Below, piece after piece: positions 8,601-15,706 of a stretch of 64,000 bases of DNA. The stretch covers positions 806,001-870,000 of the forward strand of contig NZ_JAVDUV010000002.1 of NCBI RefSeq assembly GCF_031456545.1, written 5' to 3'. The stretch is from Agromyces sp. 3263. Lineage in GTDB: Bacteria > Actinomycetota > Actinomycetes > Actinomycetales > Microbacteriaceae. How positions within the stretch are numbered: the first letter of the stretch is position 1; each line of letters begins with the position of its first letter. Made by a program: the position numbers and the translations under genes. Below the pieces are notes generated by a model. The model ran no database searches and was not told the DNA's origin. It saw only the letters and a list, made by a program, of their open reading frames with translations.

Positions 8601-9598
8601 CGAACGGCATGTCGGGAGCCGGCTACCCGCAGCGCGCGGCCCGCGGGGTGGAGCGCACCGAGTGGGTGAGCACCGACGACGTGCGCTGGTACCAGGGCGT
8701 GTTCCTCGTCGACGGCACCTGGGGCATCCGCGACGTGCAGCGCACGTACGAGCCCGGCTCGGTGAACGCGACCAGCTACTTCGGGCCGATCGTGCGTCCG
8801 TACGTCGGGCGCGGCTTCTGGGCGCCGAACCGCCAGGGCGCCTACGTGCAGGTGAACGTGGCCTCGTGGGCCGACGGCGGCGAGCCCGAGCACACCGGCG
8901 GGTTCGACACGTGGGCCGGCATCCCCGGCATCGTGCAGCACTCCGAGCTGTACGTGAACGGCGAGTTCGTGAAGGCCTCGGAGTACCAGGGCCTGAACTA
9001 CTACGGCCTGCCCGACGGTGACAGCGAGTTGCGCATCGTCAACGTCGCCGAGCACGACGGAACGTGGCTCGACTCGTCGACGTCGACCACGACCGAGTGG
9101 ACGGTCACGTCGACGGGCACGGCTGACGTCTACGCCGCGCAGTTGCTGCCCATGCTGCAGGCGACGTACGACGTCGAGGTCGGCGCCGACGCTCGGGTGG
9201 GCGACGGCCGCAAGAAGGGGGCCACGGTGCCCCTCGGCTTCGCGGTCGGGCACGTGTCGGGTGCGGCCGGCAGCGGCATGGTGACGGATGCCACGCTCGA
9301 GGTGCGCCTGCCCGGCGGCGACTGGACGCCCGTCGACATCGAGCTCGCCTCGACGCTCGACGAGGGACCGGGCGAGATGCCCCTGAGCCTGTTCCCCACC
9401 GGACGCGCCTACGTCGCCTCGTACGAGGCTGACCTGCGGGTGCCCGACGCGGGCGGCTGGGTCGACCTGCGGGTGACGGCGTCGGATGCCGCGGGCAACA
9501 CGTTCAGCCAGGAGATCGAGCGTGCCTTCGAGGCCGCCCCGGCGAAGGGCGCCGGCCACGGCGGCCACGTCGGCGGCAGCCACGGGGGCCGGCCGTGA
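5663..9598 (+). CDS. Large secreted subtilisin-like serine protease (S8) with PA domain
   Basis: 1311 residues. A twin-arginine-like/Sec signal lies in the first ~40 residues, followed by a Gly-rich linker and a propeptide. The S8 catalytic domain shows the full triad: D257 (VAVLDTGYDD), H291 (HGHGTHVAS), S463 (SGTSMATPHVAG), plus oxyanion N387 (AAGNAG). A protease-associated (PA) domain follows at roughly residues 825-910 (VRGKVAVALRSD, AAAAGAALLVVVND), then ~400 residues of beta-rich domains and a His/Gly-rich C terminus. ATG 5663 is preceded by GAGAGG with 6-base spacing; the frame upstream lacks a signal. It probably degrades extracellular protein. All key residues are intact, so it should be active. 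Confidence 0.92.
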   Translation: MPRRTPPSPIRRTRAIAVAAAISGLAIGVGGVGTALPAVAGPVDGGSGGGGSAPAAASPTGEHRVTLITGDRVTVTDLSDGRQTVEIDPAVEGGGVQTVQVGDDLIVLPQQAMPYVASGALDRDLLNVTKLIEFGYDDASVAATPVILELADGPVAMSAEPLPGVEVGAALPSIDAAAAVADHASAASTWAALTDAPAGPGLFSAEPGAKTFGGGIEAIHLDGKVQATLDSSVPWIGAPEAWAAGYTGTGVTVAVLDTGYDDTHPDLAGHVLPESTSFVPGEEVAFDPHGHGTHVASTIAGTGAASGGTHRGVADGADLLVGKVLGNDGYGQDSWIIEAMEWAGQRAPIVSMSLGSSEASDGEDLLAEALNTVAEQTGTLFVVAAGNAGAPETIGTPGSAASALTVGSVDDPSGALSYFSSQGPLTRSGALKPDLSGPGNDVTAARSADSEGEGAYTSKSGTSMATPHVAGAAAILKQQHPEYTAAQLRAALTSTATDTGMAPYQGGSGVVNVAAAVESDLVASGSGDFGMLTWGEEPELVVRTIEYTNRGDAEATVSLEASLVDTTPGTGGEEGPGPLSVGEASEVLSLDADSLTIPAGETRSVTLTADPAAVPAGVQLSGALVASVDGVPVTRTALGIIAESERYDLEVTATGLDGEPTHAVGWIWNPETEWYDIVQVDGSTTLRLPAGDYALMTYMDVAPSADSQGVALVGDPHVVLDGSDQARVAFDARAAKKVSVDVGERGLESLVMRMDYLVDGFGGSMIAPVWADDLYAQPIDASDAEEFSFTTRWRLQHPNLVLKWGTKTFDVTNVPGATMLDHEVKGAAVGVGLGSAEEFAAVDVRGKVAVALRSDAVSPVQRAANAAAAGAALLVVVNDADGEFNEWVGAEDGSRAAVAVATVSGVEGRPLLDALAGTKSVKVTATGVANSDEVWDVVRYSEDEIPADLAYRPTDLARIDTTYHGRQGDLVGEYRYDFTPNGMSGAGYPQRAARGVERTEWVSTDDVRWYQGVFLVDGTWGIRDVQRTYEPGSVNATSYFGPIVRPYVGRGFWAPNRQGAYVQVNVASWADGGEPEHTGGFDTWAGIPGIVQHSELYVNGEFVKASEYQGLNYYGLPDGDSELRIVNVAEHDGTWLDSSTSTTTEWTVTSTGTADVYAAQLLPMLQATYDVEVGADARVGDGRKKGATVPLGFAVGHVSGAAGSGMVTDATLEVRLPGGDWTPVDIELASTLDEGPGEMPLSLFPTGRAYVASYEADLRVPDAGGWVDLRVTASDAAGNTFSQEIERAFEAAPAKGAGHGGHVGGSHGGRP

Positions 9599-9612
9599 TC
9601 GGCTGACCGACC

Positions 9613-9645
9613 GCGTGGGCTGCGCTGGGACAGCTCGGCCCACGC
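9613..9645. terminator. First of two tandem hairpins between convergent genes
   Basis: Stem GCGTGGGC (9613-9620) pairs with GCCCACGC (9638-9645). It lies 14 bases after the subtilase stop and can act for transcripts from both sides. Confidence 0.6.
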
Positions 9646-9650
9646 ACCAC

Positions 9651-9692
9651 GACGGCCCGGGCGATCGGAGAATGTCGCCCGGGCCGTCGTTC
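9651..9692. terminator. Strong intrinsic terminator (14-bp perfect stem)
   Basis: GACGGCCCGGGCGA (9651-9664) pairs perfectly with TCGCCCGGGCCGTC (9675-9688) around a 10-base loop, followed by GTTCGTTC. It separates the subtilase (plus) from the convergent Tad operon (minus). Confidence 0.8.
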
Positions 9693-9728
9693 GTTCACGG
9701 CCGCGTCGGCTCAGTGGAAGGCGTCAGC

Positions 9729-10247
9729 TCAGTGGAAGACGGAACGCGCCATCACCGTCACCTCGATCGGCACGGTGAGCGGCACGAGCTCGGTGGAGAG
9801 CGGCGCGTACCACACGGAGCGGAGTGTGACCGTCGCGGTTCGGCCGTCGTCGGAGGCCGCCCGCACCAGCTCGACGTGGTCGAGGTCGGTCGCGGCCGCA
9901 CCGAGGTATTCGGCCGCTGCGCGGTGCACGTCGGCATCTCGCAGGTCGAACTCCAGGCGATCACCGTCGACGCGAACCGACTCGAGCGGCCACGCTTCGG
10001 CGCCCGCGAGGGCGGCCCCATCGGCCACCGTGAAGAGTCGCTTGCGTTCGAGGTAGAGGGTCGTCGCTGAGGCCACGACCATGACGATGGTGAGTCCGAG
10101 GAAGCAGTAGAAGATGGTGAGCAGGAGGGTCGAGCCCTGCTCGTCGCTCCGTCGCTCGCCGACCACTCGCTCGCCGACCTCTCGCTCGCCGACGACTCGC
10201 TCGCGGGCGAATCGGTCGCCGAGCCGGAGTCGAGGACTCGGGATCAT
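9729..10247 (-). CDS. TadG-like pilus assembly protein
   Basis: 172 residues. An unusual basic/acidic N-terminal repeat (VVGER EVGER VVGER) is followed by a DEQGSTLLL start and one membrane helix (LLTIFYCFLGLTIVMVVASATTLYL). A periplasmic-side part follows with the TadG/TadE-type phrase LFTVADGAALAGAEAWP. Such proteins are pseudopilin-like factors of the Flp/Tad pilus. It is the last gene of the minus-strand tad operon, and its ATG overlaps the previous stop (10244-10247). The helix is encoded normally, so the protein should insert in the membrane. Confidence 0.78.
   Translation of the reverse strand: MIPSPRLRLGDRFARERVVGEREVGERVVGERRSDEQGSTLLLTIFYCFLGLTIVMVVASATTLYLERKRLFTVADGAALAGAEAWPLESVRVDGDRLEFDLRDADVHRAAAEYLGAAATDLDHVELVRAASDDGRTATVTLRSVWYAPLSTELVPLTVPIEVTVMARSVFH
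10152..10207 (-). repeat. 15-base in-frame tandem repeat in the TadG-like gene
   Basis: About 3.7 copies of a TCGCTCGCCGAC-containing unit occur with an exact 15-base period (starts at 10152, 10167, 10182, 10197). They encode a five-residue V-x-G-E-R repeat in front of the membrane helix. Copy-number change would keep the reading frame. Confidence 0.8.
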
Positions 10248-10705
10248 TGCGGCCGTCCCGCGAAGCGCGACACCGTCTGCGTGGCACTCGCCTCGATCGG
10301 CACACTGCCGATCGCGCTGAGCGTCAGGACGTCGGGCACGAGCGGCAGGTCGACCCGAGCGCGAATGGCGACGTTCACGTGGGCGCCCGCCCCGGTGCAG
10401 TCCGCGCGGTCGCAGGTCAGGGACACGGACGCCGCGTCGGCGTCGATGCCGTAGTCGTCGAGCGTCACGCGCACCGCACGCTCCACCGCGGCATCCGATG
10501 CGCCGTTGTCGCCGCCGAGCACCGCGACCCGCGCCGCCTGACGCGCTGCCCCCTCGACGCCGAGCGCCCCGGCCTGGATGGTGGCGACGGCGAGGACCAG
10601 GTAGACCAACGGCACCAGCAGGAGGATCCCCACGGTGAGGAATTCGAGCGATGCCGTGCCCTCGTCCCGACGGAGTCGGTCAATCCAGGGTCTCAACCGC
10701 CGCAT
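10244..10705 (-). CDS. TadE-like pseudopilin
   Basis: 153 residues with the TadE signature near the N terminus. RDEGTASLEFLTVGILLLVPLVYLVLAVATIQAGALGVEGAARQAARVAV carries the conserved small-x-x-E-F motif at the start of the helix and the downstream A-A-R-x-A-A-R stretch. Two Cys in the outer part (LTCDRADC) could form a disulfide. TadE proteins are processed by the prepilin peptidase and act as minor pilins in Tad pilus assembly. It overlaps the next TadE-like gene upstream (stop at 10680) by 26 bases, so translation is likely coupled. Confidence 0.85.
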   Translation of the reverse strand: MRRLRPWIDRLRRDEGTASLEFLTVGILLLVPLVYLVLAVATIQAGALGVEGAARQAARVAVLGGDNGASDAAVERAVRVTLDDYGIDADAASVSLTCDRADCTGAGAHVNVAIRARVDLPLVPDVLTLSAIGSVPIEASATQTVSRFAGRPQ

Positions 10706-11099
10706 GGCCCGATACCTCCAACCCCTGCTGGACGCCCAGGAGCCCGATGACGGGCATCGTGGTGCGCACGGTGACCTCGATCGCCGGCACGCCCGCGATC
10801 GAGGTCGTACCCGCCGTCACATCCTGCCCGTAGTCGGCGGAGATCGCGGAGGCGATGAGGTCTCGGGTGCGCGCGATTCCGTCGCTCGGCGACGACCCGG
10901 CCAGTGCCGCGTATCTTGCTCCCTCGGCCGCCGCGTCGAGCACCGTGTTGCGCACGTGCAGCGCCAGGGCGAGTTGGACCACCGCGAGCGCGAGGACCGT
11001 GAGCAGGACGCCGACGAGCGTGAACTCGGCGACGGCTGAGCCCCGCTCGTTCGCGAGCCCGTGCGCGATCCCGCGGCCGAGGCGGAGCACGCCGGACAC
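10680..11099 (-). CDS. TadE-like pseudopilin (GTG start)
   Basis: About 139 residues. The core NERGSAVAEFTLVGVLLTVLALAVVQLALALHVRNTVLDAAAEGARYAAL is a textbook TadE segment with small-A-E-F before the helix. No ATG is available; GTG codons at 11099 or 11090 fit the frame and neither has a convincing ribosome-binding site, so the start is uncertain by three codons. It follows the pilin-like gene by ~30 bases and overlaps the next TadE-like gene. Its role is as a minor pilin of the Tad system at the membrane. Confidence 0.75.
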   Translation of the reverse strand: MSGVLRLGRGIAHGLANERGSAVAEFTLVGVLLTVLALAVVQLALALHVRNTVLDAAAEGARYAALAGSSPSDGIARTRDLIASAISADYGQDVTAGTTSIAGVPAIEVTVRTTMPVIGLLGVQQGLEVSGHAAVETLD

Positions 11100-11128
11100 G
11101 CCGGACCGCTGTCGCCGATGGGGCGCTC

Positions 11129-11296
11129 CTAGAACCCCGTCACGCGACCGATCGCCTGGTCGAACACCCCGCTGAGGGCTGGACCGGCGAGGCCCCAGAT
11201 CACGATCACCAGCCCGGCTGTCATGAGCGTGATCAGCACCCACCCCGGTACGTCGCCCCGCTCGTCGCGCACCCGTTCGAGCAGCCGTTCTCGCAT
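11129..11296 (-). CDS. Tad/Flp pilin-like small membrane peptide (55 aa)
   Basis: Translation of the minus strand from ATG 11296 gives a 55-residue peptide. A charged N terminus (MRERLLERVRDERGD) is followed by one hydrophobic helix (VPGWVLITLMTAGLVIVIWGLAG) and a short tail ending RVTGF. AAAGGA lies 6 bases before the ATG. Its place between tadC and tadE genes is where the Flp pilin (or the DUF4244-type peptide) sits in actinobacterial tad loci, so it is the best candidate for the pilin subunit. The usual Glu at position 5 after a Gly cleavage site is not present in the helix, so processing may differ. Confidence 0.7.
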   Translation of the reverse strand: MRERLLERVRDERGDVPGWVLITLMTAGLVIVIWGLAGPALSGVFDQAIGRVTGF

Positions 11297-11356
11297 GGTC
11301 GTTCCTTTCGTGGGCGCGGCCGCCGTGGCGCGCGCGTGGCGTGGTGGAGTGGCGCA

Positions 11357-12304
11357 TCAGAAGCCCGTCTGCAGCACGAGGTAGCCGGGGAACAGGGCGA
11401 AGGCCACCGTGACGGGCAGAATCAGGAAGATCAGCGGAACGAGCATCGCGATCTCCTTGCGGCCCGCCAGCTCGATGATGGTGCGCTTCGCCTCCTCGCG
11501 GGCGTCGCCCGCCTGCGACCGCAGGACGGCGGCGAGGGGCGCACCGCGCTCGAGAGCGCCGAGGATCTGATCGACGGCTCGTGAGAGCGCCGGGTGGTCG
11601 AGGCCGTCGCGGAGTTCCGCGAGCGCGAGGCTGAGCGGGACGCCGGTTCCGACCGCGGACACCACGCGCGCGAACTCGCTCGGCAGTTCGCCGTGGCCGG
11701 CGGCGGCGATCCGCCGGATCGCGTCGAGCATGCCCTCGCCCGCCGTGAGGCTGAGCGTCAGGAACTCGAGCACGGTGGGCAGCTCGGCCGAGACCCGCGC
11801 GAGCCGACGGCGAGCGCGACGCTGCAGCATCCAGTCGCGCAGCGCGGCACCGAGTGCCGCGCCGATCACCGGCATGGCGACGCGCACGATCGCGGGCAGG
11901 GCGGTGAACGTGGGGGCGGCGATCGCGAGCGCGGCGCCCGCCACGAATGCGCCGGCCCCCCAGGCGAGCTGCTCGCCCCGGAACCGCTCGACGGAGGCGC
12001 TGGAGCCCGACTGGCGCAGCCGCTTCGCGATCACCTCGTTGCCGCCGAGCCACTCCGTGGCGATGGCCCTGGCTCGGTGGGCGAGCGGCGCGACGACGAT
12101 GCCGAGGACGGGTGCCGGTCCCGCCGGACGCTGCGCCAGCATCGCTCGCGCCTCGGCGGACAGGTCGGCCACGTACGGGGCGACGCGTTCCACGAGACGC
12201 GGCCGTCCGAGCCGCGGCACCGTCGAGACGATCAGCCACAGCCCGAGCCCGAGGATCGCGCCGAGGACGAGCCCCGTCGGCGAGATCGCATTCAGCGAAG
12301 CCAT
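11357..12304 (-). CDS. tadC: Tad pilus inner-membrane platform protein TadC
   Basis: 315 residues, type II secretion F-domain family. A cytoplasmic four-helix-bundle part (SAELPTVLEFLTLSLTAGEGMLDAIRRIA, then PALSRAVDQILGALERGAPLAAVLRSQAGDAREEAKR) is followed by two C-terminal membrane helices ending ALFPGYLVLQTGF, as in TadC proteins. One or two helices lie at the N terminus. TadB/TadC form the platform that couples the TadA motor to pilin polymerisation. The ATG overlaps the end of tadB by 13 bases. Confidence 0.88.
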   Translation of the reverse strand: MASLNAISPTGLVLGAILGLGLWLIVSTVPRLGRPRLVERVAPYVADLSAEARAMLAQRPAGPAPVLGIVVAPLAHRARAIATEWLGGNEVIAKRLRQSGSSASVERFRGEQLAWGAGAFVAGAALAIAAPTFTALPAIVRVAMPVIGAALGAALRDWMLQRRARRRLARVSAELPTVLEFLTLSLTAGEGMLDAIRRIAAAGHGELPSEFARVVSAVGTGVPLSLALAELRDGLDHPALSRAVDQILGALERGAPLAAVLRSQAGDAREEAKRTIIELAGRKEIAMLVPLIFLILPVTVAFALFPGYLVLQTGF

Positions 12305-13155
12305 CGGCGCTCCTCGGGCAGGCGACCGAGTGCGACCATCAACCGATATGCCACGATCGTCACCACGACGCCGACGATGATCAGGGTCGACCCTGCCGCC
12401 GAGTCGTACGCGACGAGGGTCTCGTGGCGAGACGCCAGCACGACGAGGAGCAGCCAGGGTGCGGCCACGCCGAGGCGCGCGGCGTTTCGGATCCACGACT
12501 GCCGGGCGATGACCTCGGCGCGGAGTGCCGCGTCTTCGCGGAGGTAGCCCGAGAGCCCGCGCAGCACGGCGGTGACGTCACTGCCGCCCACCTCCCGCGC
12601 CATGCGGAGGGTCTCGAGCAGCCGGTCGGCAACGGGATCGGCCAGCGTGGCCTTGAGCTGGTCGAGGGAGAGCACGAAGTTGCCGGTGCGCTCGTAGTGC
12701 CCGGCGAACTCGGCGAACGCGCGCCGGGTGGGCGCCGGGCCGAGTTCTGCGAGCGCGGCGACGCTCTCGGGGAGCGACATACCGGCGCGAACGGACGCCA
12801 CGAGGTGATCGACCACGTCGGGCCACACCGCCCGGTTCGCCGCACGTCGCCGGGACGCGCGCCCGCGCACTGCGAGCGGGACGAGCGCGGCGCCGAGCAC
12901 CGCGGAGACGGCGGTGAGCACGGGGATCTGGAACACCGCCTGCGCGATCGCGCCGAGGATGATCGCGAGGATGGCGCACACGGCGCCGACCGCCGTCAGG
13001 GGCACCCCGCCGAGCCCGGCGAGGGCGAGGTCGTCGTGGATGCCGCGGAACGCCGGTGACGGTGCGCCATCGGTTCCCCGCCGCGCGGGCCACAGCAGTG
13101 GTGACACCGCCAGCAGCACGCCCAGTCCGAGGAGTCCGCCGAGGATGAGGCTCAT
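12292..13155 (-). CDS. tadB: Tad pilus inner-membrane platform protein TadB
   Basis: 287 residues with an F-domain: WPDVVDHLVASVRAGMSLPESVAALAELGP, then RLLETLRMAREVGGSDVTAVLRGLSGYLREDAALRAEVIARQ. Membrane helices lie at the N terminus, around residues 55-90, and near the C terminus. It partners TadC as the platform over the TadA ATPase. The ATG overlaps the tadA stop (13152-13155). Length fits family members. Confidence 0.88.
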   Translation of the reverse strand: MSLILGGLLGLGVLLAVSPLLWPARRGTDGAPSPAFRGIHDDLALAGLGGVPLTAVGAVCAILAIILGAIAQAVFQIPVLTAVSAVLGAALVPLAVRGRASRRRAANRAVWPDVVDHLVASVRAGMSLPESVAALAELGPAPTRRAFAEFAGHYERTGNFVLSLDQLKATLADPVADRLLETLRMAREVGGSDVTAVLRGLSGYLREDAALRAEVIARQSWIRNAARLGVAAPWLLLVVLASRHETLVAYDSAAGSTLIIVGVVVTIVAYRLMVALGRLPEERRWLR

Positions 13156-14384
13156 CCCGTCGCTCCGCCGAGCACCAGCGCGGGATCGAGCCCGGCTGCG
13201 ACGAACTTCTCGAGGCGTGCGGGCCGGGCGCCGGTCGGCACGAGGCGGCCGCCGCGGCGGAGGAAGATGGGGTCGACGTCGACCGTGGCATCCGTCGTCG
13301 CGCCGGTGGGAGCGGCGATCTCGAGCACGCGCCGCACCCCGTCGCGGTCGATGCCGAGGTGCACGACGAGGTCGATGCAGCTCGCGACGGTGGGGACCAC
13401 GAACGACGAGTCGATGTTGCGCCCCGCGAGCAGCGGCAGCGTGCACAGCTTCACGAGGGCGTCGCGGGCGGAGTTGGCATGAATGGTGCACATCCCCGGC
13501 AGCCCCGAGTTGAGTGCGATGAGCAGGTCGAGGCTCTCGGCCTCGCGCACCTCGCCGACCACGATCCGGTCGGGTCGCATGCGCAGGGCCTCCTTGATGA
13601 GGCGCCGGAGTGTGATCTCACCCGTGCCCTCGAGGTTGGGCTGGCGGCACTGCATCGACACGAGGTCGCGCACGTCGAGGTCGAGCTCGAACGTCTCCTC
13701 GACGGTGACGACCCGGTCGCCCACCCGCGCCGCCGACATGAGTGCGTTGAGCAGCGTGGTCTTGCCCGTGTGCGTCGCCCCTGACACGAGGATGTTCGCG
13801 CCCGCGAGCACGTTCATGCGCAGGAACTCCGCGGCCTGCAGCGGCAGCGAGCCGAGCTCGACGAGCTGCGCCAGCGAGCGGATGCTGCGCCGGAACTTGC
13901 GGATGTTCACCGCCCAGTGCGAACGTGCGACATCGGGGATCGCGACGTGCAGGCGCGAGCCGTCGGGCAGCGACGCGTCGACGAAGGGCGACGACAGGTC
14001 GACCCGACGCCCCGAATGCTGCAGCATCCGCTCGACGAGCTCACGCACCTCGCGGTCGGAGAGCACGACCGTCGTCAACTCGGCGACGCCGTCTCGCGCG
14101 ACGAACACGCGGGTGGGCGCGTTGATCCAGATCTCCTCGACCGTGGGGTCGTCGAAGAACGGCTGCAGCGGCCCATAGCCCGTGATCGAGGCCACGACGT
14201 CGCGCGCCGTGCCGGCCTCGTCGCCGAGCTGGGCGTGCGCCCCGGCCAGCGCCCGCTCGCTGTAGCGGCGCACCTCCTCGTTCGCGTAGCGCGCCGCGAC
14301 GCTGCCGTCGGTGGCGAGATCGACGCCCTCGCGGAGGACCCTGGTGCGCACGCGGTCGGCGATGGTGCGCACGGGGTCGGTCAT
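13152..14384 (-). CDS. tadA: Tad pilus assembly ATPase (CpaF/TadA type)
   Basis: 410 residues, secretion ATPase family. It has an N-terminal helical domain, then TGYGPLQPFFDDPTVEEIWINAP typical of CpaF, Walker A at residues 202-210 (GATHTGKTT), a His/Asp-box region, and Walker-B/Glu region RPDRIVVGEVREAE (residues 270-282). It forms a cytoplasmic hexamer driving pilin extension and retraction. It is the first gene of the operon tadA-tadB-tadC-pilin-tadE-tadE-tadG-like. No TadZ/CpaE, RcpC/CpaB or prepilin peptidase is in the window, so processing must come from elsewhere. A perfect DnaA box lies 40 bases upstream. Confidence 0.92.
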   Translation of the reverse strand: MTDPVRTIADRVRTRVLREGVDLATDGSVAARYANEEVRRYSERALAGAHAQLGDEAGTARDVVASITGYGPLQPFFDDPTVEEIWINAPTRVFVARDGVAELTTVVLSDREVRELVERMLQHSGRRVDLSSPFVDASLPDGSRLHVAIPDVARSHWAVNIRKFRRSIRSLAQLVELGSLPLQAAEFLRMNVLAGANILVSGATHTGKTTLLNALMSAARVGDRVVTVEETFELDLDVRDLVSMQCRQPNLEGTGEITLRRLIKEALRMRPDRIVVGEVREAESLDLLIALNSGLPGMCTIHANSARDALVKLCTLPLLAGRNIDSSFVVPTVASCIDLVVHLGIDRDGVRRVLEIAAPTGATTDATVDVDPIFLRRGGRLVPTGARPARLEKFVAAGLDPALVLGGATG

Positions 14385-14423
14385 GCGTCCATATTGCGGG
14401 GCCGCGGACGACGCGCCGCGAAC

Positions 14424-14432
14424 TTATCCACA
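14424..14432 (-). promoter_or_regulatory. Perfect DnaA box (TTATCCACA) upstream of tadA
   Basis: TTATCCACA lies at 14424-14432 on the plus strand, in the 103-base gap between tadA and the alpha/beta hydrolase. A single box is not an origin. It may be chance or a DnaA-responsive site at the tad promoter. Confidence 0.4.
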
Positions 14433-14487
14433 GCTCCGATGCTGGCCCGTGAGCACGGCGACCAAGCCTGCCGCGAGAAGCCCTCCC

Positions 14488-15198
14488 TTAGGCCGTCGGT
14501 CGGTCTGCCGTCGCCCGGATCGCCTCCATGACGAGGTCGGCGATCACCCTCGGGTGCGTGATCATCGAGAGGTGGCCGGCGTCGACCTCGATGGTCGTGG
14601 CGTTCATGCGGTCGGCGAGGAACCGCTCGAGGTCGGGGGCGATGGTGTGGTCCTGCTTCGAGACGGCGTACCAGCACGGTCGGGTGCGCCACGCCGCCGC
14701 CGTCGTGCGCGACGCGAAGAGCGTCTCGGCGATGGGACCCTGGGCCGCGTAGAGCACCCGCGCGCGCTCCTCGGGCACGCCGTTGGCGAAGTGCGCGAGG
14801 AAGGTCCCCTCGTCGAGTCGGCCGAAGCCGTCGGTGAAGGTGAGCCCGGCCGACGCCGGCGCCTTGGGGTACCCGCCCGCGAGCGCGGCGTAGTCCTCGC
14901 CCGCATCAGGCGCCCGCGCCGCCACGTAGACCAGGCCGGCGACGTTCGGATGGTCGCCCGCCTCACTGATCACGGTGCCGCCCCACGAGTGGGCGACGAG
15001 CACCGTCGGCCCGTCCTGCAGGTCGAGCGCGCGTCGCGTGGCCGCGGCGTCATCGGCCAGTGAGGTCAGCGGGTTCTGCACCGACATCACCGACACTCCC
15101 GCCTGTTGCAGCAGCGGGATGACGTCGGCCCAGCTTGATCCGTCGGCGTAGGCGCCGTGCACCATCACGACCCGTCCGGCCTGCTGTTCGGTCGCCAT
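14488..15198 (-). CDS. Alpha/beta hydrolase
   Basis: 236 residues, no signal peptide, so cytoplasmic. Fold marks in order: VVMVHGAYADGSSW (oxyanion HG), nucleophile elbow LVAHSWGGTV (Ser in A-H-S-W-G-G), acid region around SKQDHTIAPDLE, and catalytic His in DAGHLSMITHP. This resembles the small salicylate-esterase/hydroxynitrile-lyase-like hydrolases common in actinobacteria. ATG 15198 has GGGAG 7 bases upstream; the longer frame to 15390 would overlap the PadR gene and is unlikely. It is divergent from PadR (127-base gap), suggesting it could be under PadR control. The substrate is unknown. Confidence 0.85.
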   Translation of the reverse strand: MATEQQAGRVVMVHGAYADGSSWADVIPLLQQAGVSVMSVQNPLTSLADDAAATRRALDLQDGPTVLVAHSWGGTVISEAGDHPNVAGLVYVAARAPDAGEDYAALAGGYPKAPASAGLTFTDGFGRLDEGTFLAHFANGVPEERARVLYAAQGPIAETLFASRTTAAAWRTRPCWYAVSKQDHTIAPDLERFLADRMNATTIEVDAGHLSMITHPRVIADLVMEAIRATADRPTA

Positions 15199-15289
15199 GT
15201 CGTCACTCCCGTCCTCGGTCGCCGTCGACCGTCCTCGAGTACGCCGTGGCGCTCCATGACCCGCGCCCCGTCCCACCCTAGGGCAGGTG

Positions 15290-15318
15290 TTCACATCAGG
15301 TAGTTGATCTGATACAGT
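15290..15318 (+). promoter_or_regulatory. Promoter and candidate operator of the PadR gene
   Basis: TTCACA (15290-15295), 17 bases, then TACAGT (15313-15318) forms a good -35/-10 pair. The predicted start site is then at or within a base or two of the ATG at 15326, so the mRNA should be leaderless. An ATCAG/CTGAT inverted repeat (15295-15313) lies between and over the two boxes, a natural place for autorepression. Confidence 0.55.
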
Positions 15319-15325
15319 ACTCGAC

Positions 15326-15706
15326 ATGATGCAAGACATTGCCGACAGCGAGGCGTTCACCGCCGACCTGCTCCGCGGCCATACCGACACGATCGTGCTC
15401 GGCGTGCTGCGACGACACGACAGCTACGGCTTCGAGATCTACAAGTCCATCCGCGAGGCCACGGGCGGCGCCTACGAGATCAAGGAGGCGACGCTCTACG
15501 CGAGCTACCGCCGCCTCGTGCGCGACGGCCTGGCCGAGGCCTACTGGGGCGACGAGTCCCAGGGCGGACGCCGCAAGTACTACCGCATCACCGATGCGGG
15601 CCGCGCCGCCTTCCGCTCGAACGTGGCCAACTGGGTCGCCACGCGCGGCATCATCGACGACCTCCTGGGCACCGCGCCCACCGCACTGAAAGGCACCCGC
15701 GCATGA
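15326..15706 (+). CDS. PadR-family transcriptional regulator
   Basis: 126 residues with the PadR winged helix: DTIVLGVLRRHDSYGFEIYKSIREATGG, then IKEATLYASYRRLVRDGLAEAYWG and the wing SQGGRRKYYRITDAGRAAF. PadR proteins are dimeric repressors released by phenolics, drugs or other ligands. ATG 15326 (or 15329) sits at the predicted transcription start, so no ribosome-binding site is expected. It overlaps the next gene by ATGA (15703-15706), the usual PadR plus membrane-partner pair. Confidence 0.9.
   Translation: MMQDIADSEAFTADLLRGHTDTIVLGVLRRHDSYGFEIYKSIREATGGAYEIKEATLYASYRRLVRDGLAEAYWGDESQGGRRKYYRITDAGRAAFRSNVANWVATRGIIDDLLGTAPTALKGTRA

Noticed and set aside
10152-10207. Short tandem repeats that could suggest a CRISPR array
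   Set aside because: The units are adjacent 15-mers without spacers and lie in frame in a tad gene.
14424-14432. Replication origin near the DnaA box
   Set aside because: Only one box, no AT-rich unwinding element and no dnaA/dnaN nearby.
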